Below, piece by piece: positions 14,500 to 15,097 of a stretch of 15,097 nucleotides of DNA; positions within the stretch are counted from its first letter, which is position 1, and every line of letters starts with the position of its first letter. The notes under the pieces are model-generated. The model was given only the letters and a program-made list of their open reading frames with translations. It searched no databases and was not told where the DNA came from. A program made the position numbers and the translations under genes. The DNA is from JALYNX01 sp040905925 (GTDB lineage Bacteria > Actinomycetota > Acidimicrobiia > Spongiisociales > ZC4RG35): positions 1-15,097 of the forward strand of contig JBBDQO010000131.1 of NCBI GenBank assembly GCA_040905925.1, given 5' to 3'.

Positions 14500-15097
14500 G
14501 TGACCAGAGCATTTTCGGCGGCGGCCCGAGGTCGCTTGCATCTCGCACGGGTCCCACGGGAGCGACGTCTGTTGCCTGCCCTGATTGCACTGGCGGCGAT
14601 CCTCGCGGTGGTGGTAGGCATCTCCAAGCGGGCTGAGGCGGCCGATCAGACGCTCAACTCAGGCAACTATCCCGCCGGGTTCACCGTGCCGGCCGGTCAG
14701 ACTTGGGCCCTAAACCCCGGCGCCGACACCACGATCACCTCGGGTGGAAACATCATCGTCCTGGGGACCCTCGAGATGAGGCCGGCCAACGGGGACGTCG
14801 ACCACCTCATTCAGTTCACCGGAATAAACGAGTCCAACTTCGTCGGGGGCGGGATGGATGTGGTCAGTTCGGATGTCGGGCTTTGGGTGATGGGAAGTGG
14901 TCGGATCATCCTCGAGGGGGAGTCGAAGCCGGCCTGGTCCTACACGTGGCAATCATCGTGGGCAGGCGACGAAGTCCATGCCGCGCCCAACACCCCCGGC
15001 AACTACTCGAACTTCCCCCTTGTCACCTCGACACCGGCACCAAACGCCCTGGGCTACAGCACCGAGCTTCTGAACCTCACCCGCAACGTCCGGATCG
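14500..15097 (+). CDS. Secreted G8-domain protein, 5' part only
   Basis: The frame from GTG 14500 stays open for 199 codons to the right edge, so only the N-terminal part is seen. It starts with a basic segment (RGRLHLARVPRERR), then a hydrophobic core LLPALIALAAILAVVVG (24-40) and AEA at 45-47. This is an unusually long but plausible signal peptide with a signal-peptidase I type site after A47. The mature part begins ADQTLNSGNYPAG. It has the short glycine-rich beta strands of a G8 domain: GNIIVLGTLEMRP (83-95), GLWVMGSGRIILEG (127-140), KPAWSYTW (143-150) and LNLTRNVRI (191-199), where G8 proteins continue into a parallel beta-helix. G8 domains occur in animal CEMIP and PKHD1 proteins and in large secreted bacterial proteins. 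A role in binding or cutting surface glycans is inference. Confidence 0.75.
   Translation, partial: MTRAFSAAARGRLHLARVPRERRLLPALIALAAILAVVVGISKRAEAADQTLNSGNYPAGFTVPAGQTWALNPGADTTITSGGNIIVLGTLEMRPANGDVDHLIQFTGINESNFVGGGMDVVSSDVGLWVMGSGRIILEGESKPAWSYTWQSSWAGDEVHAAPNTPGNYSNFPLVTSTPAPNALGYSTELLNLTRNVRI

Noticed and set aside
14500..14640. Twin-arginine signal on the G8 protein
   Set aside because: RR is present in RERRLLPA, but the consensus residues around it are absent; a general secretion signal is the simpler reading.

Overview
The window is a high-GC stretch of a surface-polysaccharide gene cluster. The frequent GTG starts, the GC-rich third positions and the family flavour suggest an actinobacterium, possibly of the Acidimicrobiia type. 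That placement is inference; there is no rRNA or other marker here. I see no tRNA, rRNA, CRISPR array, transposase or phage gene.

Layout from left to right. (1) The 3' end of a GT4 glycosyltransferase (+) meets a complete GT4 glycosyltransferase (-) tail to tail. (2) A two-gene + strand unit (1771-3700) encodes GDP-mannose 4,6-dehydratase (gmd) and an overlapping GDP-fucose-synthase-like reductase that lacks the usual catalytic cysteine. (3) A - strand unit (5831 down to 3692) encodes a UDP-GlcNAc 2-epimerase (wecB) and a GT4-like transferase. (4) A two-part SAM methyltransferase (5941-7347, -) of clearly lower GC diverges from a membrane GT2 transferase of the cellulose-synthase type (7505-8674, +). 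(5) A compact - strand unit (11217 down to 8683) encodes an ABC-2 polysaccharide export permease, its ATPase and an ExoA-like GT2 transferase. (6) A 347-base gap holds what looks like a decayed methyltransferase fragment. (7) A divergent pair of paralogous multi-pass membrane proteins (11565-12968, - and 13057-14403, +) follows. (8) The first 199 codons of a secreted G8-domain protein run off the right edge.

How it fits together (inference). Nucleotide sugars (a GDP-6-deoxyhexose and UDP-ManNAc) are made in the cytoplasm. The GT4 and GT2 enzymes assemble a glycan, a methyltransferase may decorate or cap it, and the Wzm/Wzt-type ABC transporter exports it. The paired membrane proteins and the G8 protein would act outside the membrane.

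The least ordinary items are the paralogous membrane-protein pair. Its proteins align without gaps over the first 126 residues and share a cysteine pair, yet differ by about 12 GC points. The G8 protein at the edge, the methyltransferase ruin and the cysteine-less reductase are also unusual. Nothing here is a proven new system; the membrane pair with the G8 protein is the best candidate.
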